The notes below the pieces were generated by a model. It searched no databases, had not been told where the DNA came from, and saw nothing but the letters and a program-made list of their open reading frames with translations. The position numbers were made by a program, and so were the translations under genes. Below are positions 1 through 8,181 of a stretch of 64,000 nucleotides of DNA, in pieces. Numbering within the stretch: position 1 is the first letter of the stretch; each line of letters opens with the position of its first letter. The DNA comes from Microvirga makkahensis (GTDB taxonomy: Bacteria > Pseudomonadota > Alphaproteobacteria > Rhizobiales > Beijerinckiaceae): assembly GCF_009830105.1 (NCBI RefSeq), contig NZ_WURB01000005.1:124001-188000 (forward strand), given 5' to 3'.

Positions 1-160
1 GAAGGACGAGGGAGCGTGCGGGGATGAGGAAAGCATCTCTCCTCAGCTGGGGTGTTCCCGACGGGTGCAAGGAAAAGTCCTCCCGGACGTATCCGAGACA
101 GTCGGGAAGGAAACACACGCTCAATTCTGCCTGCGGTCCCAAGTCTTCGCGGCGCTCAGA
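1..160. other. Left-edge stretch without a recognisable gene
   Basis: No reading frame here resembles a known protein. Frames that cross it are antisense to the MoeB-like gene that ends at 161. It may be the 3' flank of a gene lying outside the window. Confidence 0.4.
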
Positions 161-946
161 CTAGGACGAGATCGATCCGGACCCATTCAGCGGATTTCCC
201 TCGTCCCACCCGTACCGGATCGTGTCGAAGCGCATGGAGCGCGCATCGACCATCAGCAGACGCCCGACGAGGCTCTCCCCGAAGCCGACGATCTCCCGGA
301 CGACCTCCATTGCCATCAGGCTTCCCATCACCCCGGCCAAGGCTCCCAGCACGCCGGCCTCCGCACAGGTCGGGATCGCGCCCGGCGGAGGCGGGGAGGG
401 GAACAGGCAGCGATAGGTCGGGTTCGGCACGCCGTCGGGGCCGGTCTCGTGGGCCCTGATCGTGGTCAACGAGCCGTCGAACTGACCCAGTGCCGCCGTG
501 ACCAGAGGCCTGCATTCATGAAAGCAGGCGTCGGACACCGCATAGCGGGCCTCGAAATTGTCCGTGCCGTCGGCGACGATGTCATAGGATCGGACGAGTT
601 CGCGGGCATTCTGGGGGGTCAGCCGCACCGCATGCGGCTCTGCCGTTACGTAAGGGTTCAGGCGCTGGATGGCCCTGGCCGCGCTGTCCACCTTCAGGGA
701 ACCGATATCGGGCGTTCCGTGTATCACCTGTCGCTGCAGGTTGGAGAGGGACACCGTATCGTGGTCCACGAGGCCGATGGTGCCGACGCCGGCCGCCGCA
801 AGGTATTGGACCAGCGGGGCGCCAAGTCCCCCAGCGCCGATGACGAGCACGCGGGCACTTTTGAGCTTCGCCTGTCCCGGGCCGCCCACGTCCCTCAGGA
901 CCAGATGGCGGGCATAGCGGTCGATTTCGTCGGATGTCAGGGTCAT
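161..946 (-). CDS. moeB: MoeB/ThiF/HesA-family adenylyltransferase
   Basis: E1-like enzyme of 261 residues that adenylates the C-terminal glycine of a small sulfur carrier (MoaD or ThiS type) for molybdopterin or thiamine sulfur transfer. The nucleotide-binding GAGGLG lies at residues 37-42, the TDN motif at 128-130, and the conserved Cys of the CAEAGVLG block at C194. The start at 946 gives the usual N-terminus (RYARHLVL at 10-17). The two CxxC zinc pairs of E. coli MoeB are not present: only C180 remains near the first site, and the C-terminus has no cysteine. The family is certain. Whether it serves molybdopterin (MoeB) or thiamine (ThiF) cannot be told from context, because no moa or thi genes are nearby. 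Confidence 0.85.
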   Translation of the reverse strand: MTLTSDEIDRYARHLVLRDVGGPGQAKLKSARVLVIGAGGLGAPLVQYLAAAGVGTIGLVDHDTVSLSNLQRQVIHGTPDIGSLKVDSAARAIQRLNPYVTAEPHAVRLTPQNARELVRSYDIVADGTDNFEARYAVSDACFHECRPLVTAALGQFDGSLTTIRAHETGPDGVPNPTYRCLFPSPPPPGAIPTCAEAGVLGALAGVMGSLMAMEVVREIVGFGESLVGRLLMVDARSMRFDTIRYGWDEGNPLNGSGSISS

Positions 947-1096
947 AGGGTGAGCTTAACGCCGGAGCACGGGCTATCAACCATTCGTTGAAGGAAAGTA
1001 ATGCCATATCTTGACAGGGATCTTGGCGTCATGACCCTTCCCATGCCATCGTCAAGAGGCAACCGGACGCTAAAATCCGGCCACAGACAGGGAACA

Positions 1097-2107
1097 ATGC
1101 CGATGACAGCAACCAAGTTCTGCCTCGCGCTTGCGGGCCTCGCTTTCTCCGCTGCGGCTGCCTTCGCGCAGCAGGCGGTTTTCAAGCCCGCCGTCGTCTA
1201 CGATCTGGGCGGCAAGTTCGACAAGTCCTTCAACGAGGGCGTTCACATGGGCGCCGAGAAGTTCAAGAAGGATACGGGCACCGAATACCGCGATTTCGAG
1301 CCTCAGAACGACGCTCAGCGTGAGCAGGCCCTGCGCCGCTTCGCCCGGGATGGTTACTCGCCGATCGTGGCTGTCGGCTTTTCCCAGGAAACCGCTCTGA
1401 AGAAGGTTGCCGAGGAGTTCCCTAACATCAAGTTCGCCATCATCGACGCCGTGGTCGAGAAGCCGAACGTGCAGTCCATCGTGTTCAAGGAGCATGAGGG
1501 CTCGTTCCTGGTAGGTCTGCTCGCCGCCAGGGCCTCGAAGACTGGCAAGGTCGGGTTCGTGGGCGGCATGGACATTCCGCTCATCCGCAAGTTCGCCTGC
1601 GGCTACGTTCAGGGGGTCAAATACGCCAACAAGGATGCCGAGGTGTTCCAGAACATGACCGGCACCACCGGTGCCGCCTGGAACGATCCCGTCAAGGGCG
1701 GCGAACTCGCCAAGGGGCAGATCAGCCGCGGCGCGGACGTGATCTATCATGCAGCCGGTGGCACCGGCGTGGGCGTGCTGCGGGCCGCCGCCGATGCGGG
1801 CAAGCTCGGCATCGGCGTCGATTCCAACCAGAACGGCCTGCATCCGGGGAAGGTGCTGACCTCAATGGTCAAGCGCGTGGACGTGGCCACCTACAACGCC
1901 TTCGATCAGGCCAAGAAGGGCACCTTCAAGAGCGGCCTCCAGGTTCTCGGCCTCGCGGAGGACGGCGTGGCCTGGGCGCTCGACGACCATAACAAGTCGC
2001 TGATCACCGCCGACATGAAAGCCGCCGCCGACAAGGCCGCCGCCGATATCAAGTCCGGCGCCATCAAGGTCCACGACTACATGTCGGACTCCAAGTGCCC
2101 GATGTAA
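1097..2107 (+). CDS. bmpA: BMP-family ABC transporter substrate-binding protein (nucleoside uptake)
   Basis: Periplasmic binding protein of 336 residues in the BmpA/PnrA basic-membrane-protein family, whose characterised members bind nucleosides. I chose ATG 1097 because it places a signal peptide at residues 1-24 (hydrophobic core, AFA cleavage site before QQ). The longer frame from 1001 would bury that signal behind 32 non-secretory residues. The mature start has the family pattern (VVYDLGGKFDKSFNEG). It is the first gene of an uptake operon with an ATPase and two permeases downstream and nucleoside-degrading enzymes behind them, so a nucleoside ligand is well supported by context. A hairpin after the stop probably sets its expression above that of the rest. 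Confidence 0.93.
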   Translation: MPMTATKFCLALAGLAFSAAAAFAQQAVFKPAVVYDLGGKFDKSFNEGVHMGAEKFKKDTGTEYRDFEPQNDAQREQALRRFARDGYSPIVAVGFSQETALKKVAEEFPNIKFAIIDAVVEKPNVQSIVFKEHEGSFLVGLLAARASKTGKVGFVGGMDIPLIRKFACGYVQGVKYANKDAEVFQNMTGTTGAAWNDPVKGGELAKGQISRGADVIYHAAGGTGVGVLRAAADAGKLGIGVDSNQNGLHPGKVLTSMVKRVDVATYNAFDQAKKGTFKSGLQVLGLAEDGVAWALDDHNKSLITADMKAAADKAAADIKSGAIKVHDYMSDSKCPM

Positions 2108-2122
2108 GCCGAGGTTTCGATC

Positions 2123-2158
2123 CGGCCGCAGGCTCTCCCGAGAGGCCTGCGGCCGTTT
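2123..2158 (+). terminator. Stem-loop between bmpA and the ABC ATPase gene
   Basis: A GGCCGCAGG stem pairs with CCTGCGGCC through an inner AGAG/CTCT extension with one bulge, followed by GTTTCCGTTTTC. It sits 16 bases after the bmpA stop and 70 bases before the next gene. Such hairpins after binding-protein genes commonly act as partial terminators or 3' mRNA stabilisers, so that the binding protein is made in excess. Confidence 0.6.
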
Positions 2159-2227
2159 CCGTTTTCAGGTTCGTGCGTTATCCGATAAGATTCGCCTAGT
2201 CTTCCTTCGGACAACCCCCAGAGGCCG

Positions 2228-3751
2228 ATGTCTCCCGCGATTGAACTCATTGCCATCAACAAGAGCTTCGGCGCCGTTCATGCCAACAAGGATGTGAACT
2301 TGATCGTCGAGCGCGGCGCGATCCACGGCATTGTCGGGGAGAACGGGGCGGGCAAATCGACCCTCATGTCGATCCTCTACGGCTTCTACGAAGCTGATTC
2401 CGGCGAGATCCGCGTGAATGGGGCGCCCATCCGGATCCGTTCCTCAAATGATGCGATCGCGGCCGGTATCGGCATGGTTCACCAGCATTTCATGCTGGTC
2501 GAGCCGCTCACTGTGGTCGAGAACGTGATGCTCGGCGCCGAGGGCGGCGCCATGCTGCGCGCGGGAGAGGCCAAGGTTCGCAAGGAACTCGCACGGCTGG
2601 CCCAGGATTACGGCCTCGACATCGATGCGGACGCCATCGTCGGCGAGCTCTCCGTCGGGCTTCAGCAGCGCATCGAGATCCTGAAGGCGCTCTATCGCGG
2701 CGCCGACATTCTCATTCTCGACGAGCCCACCGCCGTGCTGACTCCCGCCGAGGCGGATGCGCTGTTCGAACTGCTCCGCTCACTGAAAGAGCAGGGTAAG
2801 ACTGTTATTCTCATCACCCACAAGCTGCGCGAGATCATGGCGGTGACGGATCGTGTCTCCGTCATGCGGCGCGGCGAGATGGTGTCGACCGTGGAGACCG
2901 CGAACACATCGCCGCCGGAACTGGCGGAGGCGATGGTCGGACGCCGCGTGCTGCTGCGCGTTGAGAAAACAGAGAAGGCGCCTGGCGCGCCCGTGCTCGA
3001 AATACGCAATCTCTCCGTCGTCGATACGCGCGGCGTGCTGCGTGTTGCCGATGTCTCCTTCACCGTCCATGCGGGCGAGATCGTCGGCATCGCCGGCGTG
3101 GCGGGCAACGGACAGAGCGAGTTGCTCGAAACGATCGCCGGGATGCGCCAGCCCTCGGTCGGCTCCATCCGCTTCGAGGGGCGCGATATCCCCTCATCAC
3201 GACACAATCCGCACCGCATGCGCGAACTCGGTCTTCTGCATGTGCCGGAGGATCGCCTGCGCACGGGCCTCGTTCCGGCTTTCCCCGCTTTCGAGAGCGC
3301 CATTCTCGGCTTCTCTCATGAGCCGCAGCTCGGCCCCGGCCCGCTCCTCGATCACGATCGCCTCGTGGCGGATCTGGCGAAGACGATGGAGCAATACGAC
3401 GTGCGTCCGCCCGCTCCGCGTCTGAAGACATCGAACTTCTCCGGCGGCAATCAGCAGAAGATCGTGCTGGCGCGCGAGATCGAGCGCAATCCGAAGGTGC
3501 TTCTCGTGGGACAGCCGACGCGCGGCGTGGATATCGGTGCCATCGAGTTCATCCACCGCCGCCTCATCGCGCTTCGCGACGCGGGTGTGGGCATACTGCT
3601 CGTATCGGTGGAACTCGACGAGATCATGCATCTCTCCGACCGCATTCTCACCATGTGCGGGGCCAGGATCACCGGCGAGCGCAGAGCCGCTGAAACGAAC
3701 GAACAGGATCTCGGCCTGCTCATGGCCGGTGTTACCGACGAGGCCGCCTGA
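2228..3751 (+). CDS. ABC transporter ATP-binding protein, two nucleotide-binding domains (nucleoside importer)
   Basis: Energises the BMP-dependent nucleoside importer. It has 507 residues in two fused ABC domains. The N-terminal domain (about 5-240) has Walker A GENGAGKST at 37-45, signature LSVGLQQR and Walker B ILILDEP. The C-terminal domain (about 255-500) has a degenerate P-loop (GVAGNGQSE), signature FSGGNQQK and the modified Walker B LLVGQPTRG in place of a D-E pair. This asymmetry, with one canonical and one degenerate site, is the norm for the YufO/RfuB/RbsA-like class. The stop overlaps the next start (TGATG). Assignment is firm; substrate is inferred from neighbours. Confidence 0.93.
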   Translation: MSPAIELIAINKSFGAVHANKDVNLIVERGAIHGIVGENGAGKSTLMSILYGFYEADSGEIRVNGAPIRIRSSNDAIAAGIGMVHQHFMLVEPLTVVENVMLGAEGGAMLRAGEAKVRKELARLAQDYGLDIDADAIVGELSVGLQQRIEILKALYRGADILILDEPTAVLTPAEADALFELLRSLKEQGKTVILITHKLREIMAVTDRVSVMRRGEMVSTVETANTSPPELAEAMVGRRVLLRVEKTEKAPGAPVLEIRNLSVVDTRGVLRVADVSFTVHAGEIVGIAGVAGNGQSELLETIAGMRQPSVGSIRFEGRDIPSSRHNPHRMRELGLLHVPEDRLRTGLVPAFPAFESAILGFSHEPQLGPGPLLDHDRLVADLAKTMEQYDVRPPAPRLKTSNFSGGNQQKIVLAREIERNPKVLLVGQPTRGVDIGAIEFIHRRLIALRDAGVGILLVSVELDEIMHLSDRILTMCGARITGERRAAETNEQDLGLLMAGVTDEAA

Positions 3752-4185
3752 TGCAGCCGCGATTGTCACTCGTCACCCTTGGCGTTTCGGATCTCGAAAA
3801 GTCACGTGCCTTCTACGAGGCATGGGGCTGGAAGGCCTCTTCCGCCAGCCAGCCCGGCGTCGTGTTCTTCCAGGCGAACGGCCTTGCGCTCGCCCTCTTC
3901 GGGCGTGCCGATCTCGCCAAGGATGCGGGGGTCGAGGACAGGCCCACGGGTTTTGCCGCCGTCACGCTCGCCTACAACGCGCATTCGAAGCAGGAGGCCG
4001 ATGAGGTTTACGCCCGAGCCATCACGGCAGGCGCCTCCGCGATGAAACCGCTGCAGGACGTGTTTTGGGGCGGCTATTCGGGCTATTTCGCCGATCCCGA
4101 CGGGCACCTGTGGGAGGTGGCCTGGAATCCCTTCTTCCCTCTCGACGAGCAGGGCTGCCTGTTCCTGCCGGACCATCAGACGTGA
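3751..4185 (+). CDS. VOC-family (glyoxalase/bleomycin resistance-like) protein
   Basis: Small 144-residue protein of the vicinal-oxygen-chelate fold: an N-terminal beta-alpha-beta start (LSLVTLGVSDLEKSRAFYE) and a C-terminal half ending in GYFADPDGHLWEVAWNP, the typical second-module signature with a metal-ligand Glu. It overlaps both neighbours (TGATG upstream, GTGA downstream) and so is translated as part of the nucleoside transporter operon, between the ATPase and the first permease. The substrate is unknown. Members of this subgroup are usually annotated only as VOC proteins. A role in handling a reactive carbonyl from deoxyribose breakdown is possible but is inference only. Confidence 0.85.
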   Translation: MQPRLSLVTLGVSDLEKSRAFYEAWGWKASSASQPGVVFFQANGLALALFGRADLAKDAGVEDRPTGFAAVTLAYNAHSKQEADEVYARAITAGASAMKPLQDVFWGGYSGYFADPDGHLWEVAWNPFFPLDEQGCLFLPDHQT

Positions 4186-5285
4186 GCGCTCCCATCCAAT
4201 TGCCCAAATGGGCCGAAACGGTTCTCGTGCCCGCCATCTCGGTCGCGGCAGCCTTTCTGATCGCTGGTCTCGTGGTGCTCAGTATCGGTGAGAATCCGCT
4301 GACGGCAACGCGCTATCTGCTGCAGGGAAGCCTCGGCACGGGGGAAGGCCTTGGCTTCACCCTGTTCTATGCCACCGACTTCATCTTCGTGGGGCTCGCG
4401 GTGGCGGTGGCCTATCATGCGGGCCTTTTCAATATCGGCGGCGAGGGTCAGGCGACGCTGGCGGGCTTAGGCATCGCGCTCGCGCTCAACAACCTCGCTT
4501 TCCTGCCGGGCTTCCTGCTCATTCCCGTCGGCATTCTTTCCGCCGCCGCGTTCGGCGCAGCATGGGCGGCGGTGCCAGGCTATCTGCAGGCCAAGCGCGG
4601 CAGCCACATCGTGATCACCACGATCATGTTCAACTGGCTGGCAAGCGTGCTGATCGTGTACCTGCTCGTGAACGTGCTGCGCGAGCCGCAATCCATGAAT
4701 CCGGAGACGCCCTCCTTTCCCGAGACCTCCCATATTCCGTTCATGCACGAGGCGTTCGCCTGGTTCGGCATTACGATTCCCTCCTCTCAGCTCAACCTCA
4801 CCCTGGTCCTGGCGCTGCTCTCCGCCTATCTCGTCTGGCTGCTCATCTATCGCTCGCGCCTCGGCTACGCGATCCGGGTAGTCGGCTCCAATCCTACCGC
4901 TGCGGTCTATGCCGGCATTTCGCCGGCGCGCATCATCATCATCGCCATGATGCTGTCTGGGGCGCTCGCGGGCGGCCTCGCGGTCAACGAGCTCATGGGT
5001 TACCAGCACCGCCTGCTCCTGGAATTCACTTCCGGCTATGGCTTCGTCGGCATCGCCGTCGCGCTCATGGGGCGCGCCCATCCGGTGGGCATCATCCTCG
5101 CCTCGCTGCTGTTCGGCATTCTCTATCAGGGCGGCGCGGAGCTGGCCTTCGAGCAGCCCAACATCACCCGCGACATGGTGGTGGTGATCGGCGGGATCAT
5201 CATTCTGTTCGCCGGCGCGCTGGACGGCCTGTTCCGGCGCCTCGTCGCGCAGCTCTTCACGCGCCAAAAACTGGCGGGGGCGTGA
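4182..5285 (+). CDS. ABC transporter permease (nucleoside importer, first subunit)
   Basis: Integral membrane permease of 367 residues (YufP/NupP-like branch of the branched-chain/ribose permease superfamily). I chose GTG 4182, which overlaps the VOC stop as GTGA. The open frame extends back to 4065, but that part is the VOC coding sequence in another frame. Several hydrophobic segments are visible, starting near residue 20 (VPAISVAAAFLIAGLVVL). The conserved loop after the early helices reads FNIGGEGQATLAGLG, and GYAIRVVGSNPTAAVYAGI lies in the second half; both are family signatures. It should pair with the permease encoded immediately downstream. Confidence 0.92.
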   Translation: MSAPIQLPKWAETVLVPAISVAAAFLIAGLVVLSIGENPLTATRYLLQGSLGTGEGLGFTLFYATDFIFVGLAVAVAYHAGLFNIGGEGQATLAGLGIALALNNLAFLPGFLLIPVGILSAAAFGAAWAAVPGYLQAKRGSHIVITTIMFNWLASVLIVYLLVNVLREPQSMNPETPSFPETSHIPFMHEAFAWFGITIPSSQLNLTLVLALLSAYLVWLLIYRSRLGYAIRVVGSNPTAAVYAGISPARIIIIAMMLSGALAGGLAVNELMGYQHRLLLEFTSGYGFVGIAVALMGRAHPVGIILASLLFGILYQGGAELAFEQPNITRDMVVVIGGIIILFAGALDGLFRRLVAQLFTRQKLAGA

Positions 5286-5287
5286 AC

Positions 5288-6193
5288 ATGGATCCCGGCA
5301 TCATCGCAACCATTCTCGATTCCGCGCTGCGCCTCGCGATCCCGCTGCTCGCCGCGTGTCTTGCGGGCCTGTGGTCGGAACGGTCGGGCGTCGTGGATAT
5401 CGGCCTCGAGGGCAAGATGCTGGTCTCGGCCTTTGCCGCCGCCGCCGCGGCCTACGCGTTCGGCTCCGCCTGGATCGGCCTCGTCTTCGGCATCATGGCA
5501 TCGGTGGCTTTCGGCCTCGTTCACGGCTTCGCCTCCATCAGCCAGCGCGGCAACCAGATCGTGTCGGGGGTCGCCATCAACATGCTGGCGGCGGGACTCA
5601 CCGCCATCGTCGGCAACGCCTGGTACGGGCAGGGCGGCCGCACGCCACCGCTGGAGGGCGTGCAACGCTTCGACGGCATCCTCCTTGGCCACTCGTCACT
5701 GGTCTATATCGTGCTGCTCGCCGTACCGCTCACCTGGTTCGTGCTCGGCCGCACGCGCTTCGGCCTGCGCCTGCGCGCCGTCGGCGAGAACCCGGCCGCG
5801 GTGGATACGGCCGGGATTTCGGTCGCGCGCCTGCGCTACTCGGCCGTGGTGATCGGCGGAATTCTCTGCGGGATCGGCGGCACCTATCTCTCGGTCGGCC
5901 AAGCGGCGGGCTTCCTGCCCAACATGACGGCGGGACGAGGATTCATCGCGCTCGCGGCCCTCATCTTCGCCAAGTGGCGGGCCTGGCCCGCACTCGGGGC
6001 CTGCTTTCTCTTCGGTCTTCTCGATGCCATCGCCAATCAGCTGCAGGGGCTTTTCATTCCAGGCGTCGGCGAGGTTCCGGTGCAGGCCATCCAGGCGCTG
6101 CCCTATCTCATGACGGTGATCCTGCTCGCCGGCGTCATCGGCAAGGCCATCCCGCCCCGGGCGGCTGGCGTACCCTATGTGAAGGAGCGCTGA
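5288..6193 (+). CDS. ABC transporter permease (nucleoside importer, second subunit)
   Basis: Second membrane subunit of the importer, about 301 residues (YufQ/NupQ-like). The start is either ATG 5288 or the in-frame GTG 5282, which overlaps the previous stop as GTGA; I give the ATG. Signatures are GLWSERSGVVDIGLEGKML near residue 30 and LRLRAVGENPAAVDTAGI in the second half. Hydrophobic helices run throughout, with an AIPPRAAG tail. The long frame from 4562 is an out-of-frame extension through the preceding permease and is not part of this protein. One base separates its stop from cdd. Confidence 0.92.
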   Translation: MDPGIIATILDSALRLAIPLLAACLAGLWSERSGVVDIGLEGKMLVSAFAAAAAAYAFGSAWIGLVFGIMASVAFGLVHGFASISQRGNQIVSGVAINMLAAGLTAIVGNAWYGQGGRTPPLEGVQRFDGILLGHSSLVYIVLLAVPLTWFVLGRTRFGLRLRAVGENPAAVDTAGISVARLRYSAVVIGGILCGIGGTYLSVGQAAGFLPNMTAGRGFIALAALIFAKWRAWPALGACFLFGLLDAIANQLQGLFIPGVGEVPVQAIQALPYLMTVILLAGVIGKAIPPRAAGVPYVKER

Positions 6194-6194
6194 C

Positions 6195-6599
6195 ATGTCG
6201 TCTCTCGAGACGCTTTTCCAGGCCGCCAAGGCCGTTCAGGCCAAGGCCTATGCGCCCTATTCGCGCTTCAGGGTGGGAGCCGCCATCGCGACCTCGGAGG
6301 GCCGCGTGTTCACCGGCTGCAACGTGGAGAACGCGGCCTATCCCGTCGGCTCCTGCGCGGAGGCGGGTGCCATTTCCGCGATGGTCGCGGGGGGTGAAAG
6401 CCGCATCGGCGAGATCGTGGTGATGGGGGAGGGCGACATTCTCTGCACACCCTGCGGCGGCTGCCGCCAGCGCATCCGCGAATTCGCCGCGCCGGATACC
6501 AGGATCCATGTCGCGGGCCCGGAGGGCATCCGCCGGACCTTTACCCTGGATGAGCTGTTGCCCTTCTCGTTCGGGCCCGACAATCTGGCGGACAGGTAA
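6195..6599 (+). CDS. cdd: Cytidine deaminase
   Basis: Hydrolytically deaminates cytidine and deoxycytidine to uridine and deoxyuridine in the cytosol. At 134 residues it is the short homotetrameric type. Zinc ligands and the catalytic Glu are all visible: C54-A-E56 and PCGGC with C87 and C90. The N-terminal AYAPYSRFRVGAA and GCNVENAAYP (42-50) are substrate-binding signatures. It is translated one base after the permease stop, tying deamination directly to nucleoside import; the uridine products feed phosphorolysis and the uracil genes on the opposite strand. Confidence 0.97.
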   Translation: MSSLETLFQAAKAVQAKAYAPYSRFRVGAAIATSEGRVFTGCNVENAAYPVGSCAEAGAISAMVAGGESRIGEIVVMGEGDILCTPCGGCRQRIREFAAPDTRIHVAGPEGIRRTFTLDELLPFSFGPDNLADR

Positions 6600-6608
6600 G
6601 AGACGATC

Positions 6609-7415
6609 ATGCAGCAGAACGTTCAAGAGGCGGCCGAATTCGTGCGTGCCCGCGGCTTTGGCGGCTGCTTCGATGCAGCCTTCGTGCTCGGGACGGGACT
6701 GGGGACCCTGGTCGATGAGGTGGAGGACGCGACAAGCCTCGCCTTTGCGGACATTCCGCATTTTCCGAGAAGCGGCGTCTCCGGGCATGCGGGCAGGCTC
6801 GTGGCCGGGCAGCTCGAGGGAAAGCGTGTTCTGCTGTTCCAGGGGCGCGCACACTATTACGAAACCGGCGATGCGGGCGCGATGCGGCTTCCTGTTGCCT
6901 TTGTGAAGGAGCTCGGCATTCCGGTGCTGGTCGCCACCAATGCGGCAGGCTCCGTGCGGGCGTCGATCCGTCCGGGGAGCTTGGTCGCGATCAGCGACCA
7001 TCTCAATCTTTCCGGCGCGAATCCGCTGCTGCGCGATCACACGGAAGGCCGTTTCGTCTCGCTGACCCGTGCCTACGATCCCGCTTTGCGCGAGGGTCTG
7101 CAACGCGCTGCAAGAAAGAGCGGCATCGACCTGACGGAGGGCGTCTATGCCTGGCTGTCCGGCCCAAGCTTCGAGACGCCCGCCGAGATCAGGATGGTGC
7201 AGATCCTCGGCGGCGATCTCGTCGGCATGTCGACCGTGCCGGAGGTGATCCTCGCGCGATATTACGGCTTGCGAGTCGCCGCTGTCTCGGTCGTCACCAA
7301 CCTGGCGGCGGGGATCGAGGGCGCCTCGCCCTCGCACCAGGAAACCAAGGACACGGCGGCGGAAGCCTCCGAGAAGTTCAAGCGCCTCATCCGTTCCTTC
7401 GTCGCGGAGCTTTAA
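6609..7415 (+). CDS. Purine nucleoside phosphorylase (trimeric PunA/XapA type)
   Basis: Phosphorolysis of purine (deoxy)ribonucleosides to the base and (deoxy)ribose-1-phosphate. It has 268 residues in the PNP/MTAP family: phosphate-binding VLGTGLG near 27-33, ATNAAGSV near the middle, and the base-site signature WLSGPSFETPAEIRM. The family length (about 270) and these motifs place it with trimeric PNP rather than the hexameric DeoD type. The ribose-1-phosphate product goes to DeoB, whose gene is about 11 kb away on the other strand. A start at ATG 6609 is preceded by an AAGAGA ribosome site. Confidence 0.93.
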   Translation: MQQNVQEAAEFVRARGFGGCFDAAFVLGTGLGTLVDEVEDATSLAFADIPHFPRSGVSGHAGRLVAGQLEGKRVLLFQGRAHYYETGDAGAMRLPVAFVKELGIPVLVATNAAGSVRASIRPGSLVAISDHLNLSGANPLLRDHTEGRFVSLTRAYDPALREGLQRAARKSGIDLTEGVYAWLSGPSFETPAEIRMVQILGGDLVGMSTVPEVILARYYGLRVAAVSVVTNLAAGIEGASPSHQETKDTAAEASEKFKRLIRSFVAEL

Positions 7416-7418
7416 GAC

Positions 7419-8180
7419 ATGTCCGATGCGCAGATTGCCCAGCATGCTTTGCGTTGCCTCGATTTTACCGATCTGACGGACAATTGTACCGATCAGGCGA
7501 TCGACGCCCTGTGCAGGAAAGCGCTCGATTTGCGCGGGCCCGTGGCCGCTGTCTGCGTCTGGCCGCAATTCGTGAAGCGCGCGCAGGAGGCTCTAAGAGG
7601 CTCGCCCGTGCGCATCGCGACGGTGGTGAACTTTCCTGCAGGCGGAGAGGAGGTTGACCGTGTCACGGACGATGTGCAGGAGGCGCTCTCCGACGGCGCG
7701 AACGAGATCGATCTGGTGATTCCCTACAATGCCGTGCGCCGCGGCGATCTGGCGATCGCGACAGAGATGGTTGAGGCGGTGCGCGATCTCGTGGACCAGG
7801 AGCGGCTTCTCAAGGTGATCCTGGAAACCGGCGAGCTGAAGGATGCGAAGCTGATCGAGACCGCAAGCCGCCTTTCCATCGATGCCGGCGCGGACTTCAT
7901 CAAGACATCGACTGGCAAGACGCCCGTATCCGCGACGCCGGAAGCCGCCGAGATCATGCTCGATGCCATCAAGATCTCCGGGCGCGAGGTGGGCCTGAAG
8001 CCGTCCGGCGGTATCCGCACCGTTGCCGATGCGCGGCTCTATCTCGATCTCGCCGAGCGCATCATGGGGCCGGGCTGGGCGACGCCGCAGCATTTCCGCA
8101 TCGGTGCGAGCAGCGTCTACGATGCGTTGATCGCCGCCATCGAGGGACGGAGTACTGCCGCCACCACCGGAGCGTACTGA
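7419..8180 (+). CDS. deoC: Deoxyribose-phosphate aldolase
   Basis: Class I aldolase splitting 2-deoxyribose-5-phosphate into acetaldehyde and glyceraldehyde-3-phosphate. It has 253 residues; the Schiff-base lysine is K162 in FIKTSTGK, the second catalytic lysine K194 in VGLKPSGGIR, and the proton-relay Asp D98 in NEIDLV. It is close to the E. coli enzyme in length and belongs to the same subfamily. It lies between pnp (3-base gap) and deoA (1-base gap) and completes the deoxyribose branch of the operon. Confidence 0.96.
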   Translation: MSDAQIAQHALRCLDFTDLTDNCTDQAIDALCRKALDLRGPVAAVCVWPQFVKRAQEALRGSPVRIATVVNFPAGGEEVDRVTDDVQEALSDGANEIDLVIPYNAVRRGDLAIATEMVEAVRDLVDQERLLKVILETGELKDAKLIETASRLSIDAGADFIKTSTGKTPVSATPEAAEIMLDAIKISGREVGLKPSGGIRTVADARLYLDLAERIMGPGWATPQHFRIGASSVYDALIAAIEGRSTAATTGAY

Positions 8181-8181
8181 C

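Noticed and set aside
1011-1016. TTGACA upstream of bmpA as a -35 element
   Set aside because: No acceptable -10 hexamer at 16-18 bases; the match may be chance.
4562-5287. Upstream extension of the second permease frame
   Set aside because: The residues before 5282 are the first permease read in another frame; the recognisable N-terminus starts at 5288.
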